NCBI GenBank assembly: GCA_002501885.1
Contig: DAON01000052.1
Location: 5,638 to 14,848 of the forward strand
Reading direction: 5' to 3'
DNA length: 9,211 nt
Source: Euryarchaeota archaeon UBA220
Lineage (GTDB): Archaea; Thermoplasmatota; Poseidoniia; Poseidoniales; Thalassarchaeaceae
The notes beneath the pieces are model-generated. The model was not told where the DNA came from, searched no databases, and saw nothing but the letters and a program-made list of their open reading frames with translations. Position numbers and translations under genes: made by a program. Shown piece after piece: positions 6,624 through 9,211 of the stretch. The stretch's first letter is position 1, and each line of letters opens with the position of its first letter.

Positions 6624-7157
6624 GTGAGTGAGACCGGGAGTAGTGGGATTGGGCGCATCTACATCAAAGCGGGTAGCGAGGAGATAGACCTCTCCGGTTC
6701 TGCCAGAGAAGTCAGCGACAACTGGTTGAATATCACTAAGCAGGATACTTGGCAGTCCACTCTTTCCAGAATAAGGATGGCTCGCCAAGAGGCGATTAAC
6801 AAGGCCATGGAAGTAGTGGTAAAATCAGGAATTCCTGAGAGAGGTTCTGCTTTCAGAAGGCTACTAGACACTTGTGGAGTGGATAAGAAATCTGATGTAA
6901 TCCTAGCCGCGATTCATTATCTCAGATCTGTAGAAAGAGAGAGTGATACGCCCCCTAGAGATGTAAGAATTCTAATCGCTCAGAGCGGAATGTGGGATGA
7001 AGACGAAGTAGAGAAGTGGAATTTATCGCTATACATCAATAGGATGCTAGAGGGTTCCTCGCCATTGTTGGAATATCCAGAAGGGAAGGCGAGCAAGAAT
7101 CGTTTCGTTGTTCTTACTGATGATGGAGTGGACTATCTCGAAAACATGTCTCTGTGA
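6624..7157 (+). CDS. Uncharacterised probable winged-helix protein
   Basis: I do not recognise a named family for this 177-residue protein. The N-terminus (10-34) is a compact beta-rich motif, GRIYIKAGSEEIDLSGSA followed by REVSDNW, resembling a motif I associate with archaeal proteins that couple it to a C-terminal helix-turn-helix. Residues 40-70 are helical and charged. Residues about 88-175 look like a winged helix: KKSDVILAAIHYLRSVER, a PPRDVRILIAQSGMWDEDEV recognition-like segment, NLSLYINRMLEGSSPLLEY and a closing FVVLTDDGVDYLENM, the usual end of such domains. It has one cysteine (84) and no signal or membrane segment, so it is cytoplasmic. GTG is the only start: a stop lies 18 nt upstream in frame, and a TATA-like box 25-31 nt away fits a leaderless message. 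The pentapeptide-repeat gene is coupled directly behind it. DNA binding is a guess. Confidence 0.8.
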   Translation: MSETGSSGIGRIYIKAGSEEIDLSGSAREVSDNWLNITKQDTWQSTLSRIRMARQEAINKAMEVVVKSGIPERGSAFRRLLDTCGVDKKSDVILAAIHYLRSVERESDTPPRDVRILIAQSGMWDEDEVEKWNLSLYINRMLEGSSPLLEYPEGKASKNRFVVLTDDGVDYLENMSL

Positions 7158-7160
7158 GGA
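7156..7160 (+). promoter_or_regulatory. Shine-Dalgarno GAGGA for the pentapeptide gene
   Basis: GAGGA begins inside the TGA stop of the upstream gene and ends 5 nt before ATG 7166. This is the clearest ribosome binding site in the window. It decides the start in favour of ATG 7166 rather than GTG 7154, and implies translational coupling of the two genes. Confidence 0.7.
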
Positions 7161-7165
7161 GTTTC

Positions 7166-7540
7166 ATGAAGGACCTGTCCTATACTTCTCATGTGGGTAA
7201 GAACCTGAGAGATGCTGATTTATCTGGCTTCGATTTGCGTCGTGCCATATTCGATGGGGCGGATCTAGAGGGTGCCGATTTATCTGGCTGTGATTTGAGA
7301 AATGCCTCGTTTAAGCGAGCCAATCTAATGAAGGCGGCATTTGATGGGGCTGATATGAGAGGTGCTTCTTTCATCAAAGCAAAAATGAATCTTTCAAATT
7401 TCCAAGGTTGTCGTCTTGATGGTGCTGACCTTCGGGGCATAAGAGGCCGTTATGCCATATGGCGTAATGCAAATTGGTGGGATGCAAAAATGAATGATGA
7501 TCTGAGAGAAGTGCTAACAAAAAAATGGCCGAGAGAATAG
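7166..7540 (+). CDS. Small pentapeptide-repeat protein
   Basis: The 124-residue product is a pentapeptide-repeat protein. After a 12-residue lead, about 16 tandem A(D/N)LxX units run over residues 13-92 (NLRDA DLSGF DLRRA IFDGA, DLEGA DLSGC DLRNA, and so on), enough for about four turns of a right-handed quadrilateral beta helix. The last units are less regular (KMNLS, NFQGC). The C-terminal cap (about 93-124) is basic and Trp-rich: YAIWRNANWWDAKM, ending KKWPRE. No enzyme motif, signal peptide or membrane segment is seen. Known pentapeptide proteins range from DNA-mimicking gyrase protectors to many of unknown role, so no function is assigned. Start ATG 7166 is set by a well-placed GAGGA overlapping the upstream stop. 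It forms a two-gene unit with the winged-helix gene and ends 3 bp from the convergent thioesterase gene. Confidence 0.9.
   Translation: MKDLSYTSHVGKNLRDADLSGFDLRRAIFDGADLEGADLSGCDLRNASFKRANLMKAAFDGADMRGASFIKAKMNLSNFQGCRLDGADLRGIRGRYAIWRNANWWDAKMNDDLREVLTKKWPRE
7519..7525 (-). terminator. T-run, possible terminator of the thioesterase transcript
   Basis: Seven A on the plus strand give T7 in minus-strand RNA, about 19 nt beyond the thioesterase stop codon. Archaeal termination commonly uses such oligo-T tracts without a hairpin. The run lies inside the end of the pentapeptide coding region, where it encodes TKK, so it may only be a coding coincidence. Confidence 0.35.
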
Positions 7541-7543
7541 TCA

Positions 7544-7957
7544 CTAAGGAGATAATTTAGCAAGTCCTTCTCGTATCCAGTCGGGCACAGAGATCTTTCT
7601 CTGGACCTCACCCATATCTGTGCAGACCGTAACTTGGTCTGAAGCCCAGCACAATACTCCATCCTGATTACGAAACTCGTACCTCCAGTTGATTGATGTA
7701 TTGCCTATCTTAGGTACTGTAAGGGAGCATTGTATAGTATCGCCATAAGAGACCGGGTGTAGGAACTGAGTATCGCTATGCACTAGTGGGAATGCTATCT
7801 TATGCTCAGAGAGTATGGTGTTGTAGTGCATACCACAGGAGAATTCCCAAGACTCTTCGTAGAACCGATGAGCTAAATCCCAGAAACGCGGGTAGTAGAC
7901 TATCTTGGCCAAATCGACCATTGGGAAGTCAACACGCCTCTGTGAAACGAAAGCCAT
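7544..7957 (-). CDS. Hotdog-fold acyl-CoA thioesterase, 4HBT/YbgC type
   Basis: The 137-residue product is of normal size for a single hotdog domain. The N-terminal stretch RRVDFPMVDLAKIVYYPRFWDLAHRFYEE (7-35) corresponds to the family's DxDxxGhVyyxxYhxxhExA signature; Asp15 sits where 4-hydroxybenzoyl-CoA thioesterase has its catalytic Asp. Later strands, FPLVHSDTQFLHPVSYGDTIQCSLTVPKIGNTSINWRYEF in two parts (56-75 and 76-95), follow the usual long-helix/beta-sheet order. Known relatives hydrolyse acyl- or aroyl-CoA esters in the cytoplasm; the substrate here cannot be told. The typical Gly after the Asp (DxxG) is Lys here (DLAKIV), a modest deviation. It follows the secreted hydrolase gene on the same strand after 42 bp and may share its transcript, but a functional link is not evident. 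An 8-bp palindrome CTCGCGAG (7962-7969) lies just before the ATG. Confidence 0.82.
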   Translation of the reverse strand: MAFVSQRRVDFPMVDLAKIVYYPRFWDLAHRFYEESWEFSCGMHYNTILSEHKIAFPLVHSDTQFLHPVSYGDTIQCSLTVPKIGNTSINWRYEFRNQDGVLCWASDQVTVCTDMGEVQRKISVPDWIREGLAKLSP

Positions 7958-7999
7958 GCCACTCGCGAGATGTTTCGGTTGAAGGCTGTTATGGAGGAA

Positions 8000-9136
8000 C
8001 TACTGGTTCCTGACATGAGATAACATCCATTCCATTGGAATCGGGTCGATGTAGATACTGAACCACCCTCCATGTCCACCATCTATTACGGAAACAAATG
8101 TAATATTGGCTCCTAATTGAGTTAGATTCTCCGCCATCTGTGCAGCCATTTCGTAAGATGATGTGTTATCTGCAGTACCATGAGCCATCCATATAGGAAG
8201 ATGTGCAACTTCTTCGGCTAATGGAAGATAGGAATATGGTTGGTGATGTGGTGAGAGGGGCATTATGGCAGCAAAGTAGTCTGGTAGTGCCGCGGCCACA
8301 ATGAATGTGCCTCTTCCTCCCATGCTAAGTCCAGTTAGGTAGATTCTGTCGTCGTCAACATTGAGGTTTGATTTGACATCTTCAAGAACATCCAGAACCT
8401 TCTTTGGATCCCAATCTAATTCTAGCTTTGAAGGGCGGACAATGATGTATTTGTCATCCTCAGGCATGTGGAAATTATTTGTGAGGAAGTTATTGAAGAA
8501 GACAGAATCGTACACCTCTCCATGTAGGAATATGAAGATTGGATATGATTGGCTTGAGTTGTAAGCTGGTGGAATCTTAACTGAATATGTGTATCCACAC
8601 ATCCAATCTAACCTCTGGTCAACTATGATTTCAGATTCGTTATTGTAGTCGGTTGTGTCATAAGAAATATCGGTTAGGCCGTCAACTGCTAACCACATTC
8701 CACCCTGATGTTCAGGCCATTGTGTAGGATTCTCTGTTGGATTCAGTCCTTCAGACGCAGTTGTGTTACATGGAGGAATGTATGTTGGTTCTGGTTCAGG
8801 CTCTGGGAAGGCACAGTTGCGTGTTTGCTCATCCCAAGTTCCACCGCGTTGCTCGCAGTCTTCTTCAGTTATCTCTGAATCGTCATTTCCTCGGTCGCTC
8901 TCATCATCAAAGTCACAATACGATTCACCTTCGCTATCGGGGGCTTCAGTCCAAGAGCCTTCTCGCTCTTCACATTCTTCTTGATTGATTTGGGTTATAT
9001 CTTCGGCTCGTTCATCCTCTGAGTTAATCTCTGGGGTGGTGTCCTCGATTATCTCCGTTCTGTCATCACCTGCACAGCCAGCTAGGGCTGCAGAAAACAG
9101 TAGTAGTACAACTAGACCAGCCCCTCTCATGCACAT
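8000..9136 (-). CDS. Secreted alpha/beta-hydrolase (esterase/depolymerase-like) lipoprotein with N-terminal Cys modules
   Basis: The 378-residue product starts with a lipoprotein signal: hydrophobic GLVVLLLFSAALAGC with Cys21 in an LAGC lipobox. An acidic linker (22-122) carries two short modules, C55-x4-GSW62-x11-C74 and C94-x4-GTW101-x6-C108, then a PEPEPEP stretch. The hydrolase domain (about 175-378) has FLHGE (203-207) for the oxyanion hole, nucleophile Ser271 in GLSMGG (269-274), probable acid Asp323 in HGTADNTS and His355 in DGGHGGW. This resembles PHB-depolymerase/feruloyl-esterase-like secreted hydrolases that cut ester bonds in polymers; the actual substrate is unknown. It should be anchored outside the membrane by its lipid. 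Start: ATG 9136, with ATG 9130 a near-equal alternative; the frame stays open upstream but holds no other start and runs into the apparent tRNA. The thioesterase gene follows after 42 bp. Confidence 0.85.
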   Translation of the reverse strand: MCMRGAGLVVLLLFSAALAGCAGDDRTEIIEDTTPEINSEDERAEDITQINQEECEEREGSWTEAPDSEGESYCDFDDESDRGNDDSEITEEDCEQRGGTWDEQTRNCAFPEPEPEPTYIPPCNTTASEGLNPTENPTQWPEHQGGMWLAVDGLTDISYDTTDYNNESEIIVDQRLDWMCGYTYSVKIPPAYNSSQSYPIFIFLHGEVYDSVFFNNFLTNNFHMPEDDKYIIVRPSKLELDWDPKKVLDVLEDVKSNLNVDDDRIYLTGLSMGGRGTFIVAAALPDYFAAIMPLSPHHQPYSYLPLAEEVAHLPIWMAHGTADNTSSYEMAAQMAENLTQLGANITFVSVIDGGHGGWFSIYIDPIPMEWMLSHVRNQ

Positions 9137-9189
9137 GAATCGGATGCTTTGGTTATCTAGTCTCGTATGCCGTCGCTGCGCCTGAAGGA
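9137..9189 (-). promoter_or_regulatory. Spacer between tRNA 3' end and hydrolase gene, weak promoter
   Basis: This 53-nt spacer holds a minus-strand TAGATAACC (about 9152-9160), roughly 20-25 nt before the two candidate ATGs, a poor but possible TATA box for a leaderless message. No oligo-T tract follows the tRNA end, so read-through from the tRNA into the hydrolase gene is also possible. Confidence 0.3.
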
Positions 9190-9211
9190 TGGCGGACCCA
9201 CCGCGATTCGA
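9190..9211 (-). tRNA. 3' end of a tRNA gene with encoded CCA, cut by the window edge
   Basis: Read on the minus strand from the edge, the bases fit the tRNA 3' end position by position: TCGAAT as T-loop 55-60 (with invariant C56 and A58), CGCGG as T-stem 61-65 (C61 present), TGGGTCC as acceptor strand 66-72, G as discriminator, then CCA. The 5' part, with anticodon and pairing acceptor strand (expected GGACCCA), lies outside, so identity is unknown. Only 22 bases are seen, so chance cannot be excluded, but the open hydrolase frame upstream of 9136 lacks any start, which agrees with a non-coding element here. Confidence 0.65.

Noticed and set aside
7154..7165. GTG start at 7154 for the pentapeptide protein
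   Set aside because: A GAGGA sits at ideal distance from ATG 7166, whereas the GTG would lack a ribosome binding site.
7962..7969. CTCGCGAG palindrome before the thioesterase gene as an operator
   Set aside because: An isolated 8-bp palindrome is expected by chance at this length and has no nearby promoter element to support it.
8763..8984. Ser-rich plus-strand open frame over the hydrolase linker
   Set aside because: Its serine richness is the reverse-complement image of the acidic linker codons of the lipoprotein on the minus strand.

Overview
The window looks like chromosomal DNA of a marine planktonic archaeon, most plausibly a Thermoplasmatota lineage such as Marine Group II (Candidatus Poseidoniales). 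Reasons: a Trm1-type tRNA methyltransferase, a PAC2-family protein of the archaeal proteasome-assembly-chaperone kind, AT-rich TATA-like boxes 25-30 bp ahead of several starts (one gene looks leaderless), lipobox lipoproteins with acidic Cys-containing linkers of a style I associate with marine group archaea, and several genes of bacterial flavour (NfuA, LivJ-type binding protein). This taxonomic call is inference; there is no rRNA. No mobile element, CRISPR array or gene-free stretch above 300 bases was seen.

Left (1-1427, minus): the 5' three-quarters or so of a large secreted lipoprotein that fuses an amino-acid-type periplasmic-binding domain, apparently in permuted order, to a LivJ-type branched-chain binding domain. 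It leaves the window at the left edge. A 185-bp divergent intergenic region with two inverted repeats separates it from purM.

Centre-left (1613-4095, plus): purM (purine synthesis) then trm1 (tRNA G26 dimethylation), 50 bp apart and probably cotranscribed. trm1 converges on, and overlaps by 18 bp, moaA (4078-5073, minus; molybdenum cofactor). moaA is divergent from nfuA (5162-5725, plus; Fe-S carrier) across an 88-bp promoter region, pairing an Fe-S delivery protein with a two-cluster radical-SAM enzyme.

Centre-right: nfuA abuts, with no spacer, a convergent PAC2-family gene (5726-6496, minus). A divergent promoter region then serves a plus-strand pair: an unrecognised probable winged-helix protein (6624-7157) coupled to a small pentapeptide-repeat protein (7166-7540).

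Right (7544-9136, minus): a secreted alpha/beta-hydrolase lipoprotein followed by a hotdog acyl-CoA thioesterase. At the extreme right edge, upstream of the hydrolase gene, is what appears to be the 3' end of a minus-strand tRNA with encoded CCA. The three convergent gene junctions have 18 bp of overlap, 0 bp and 3 bp of spacer, so the genome is compact. Most genes are housekeeping; the less ordinary parts are the fused binding protein, the winged-helix/pentapeptide pair and the Cys modules of the two lipoproteins.
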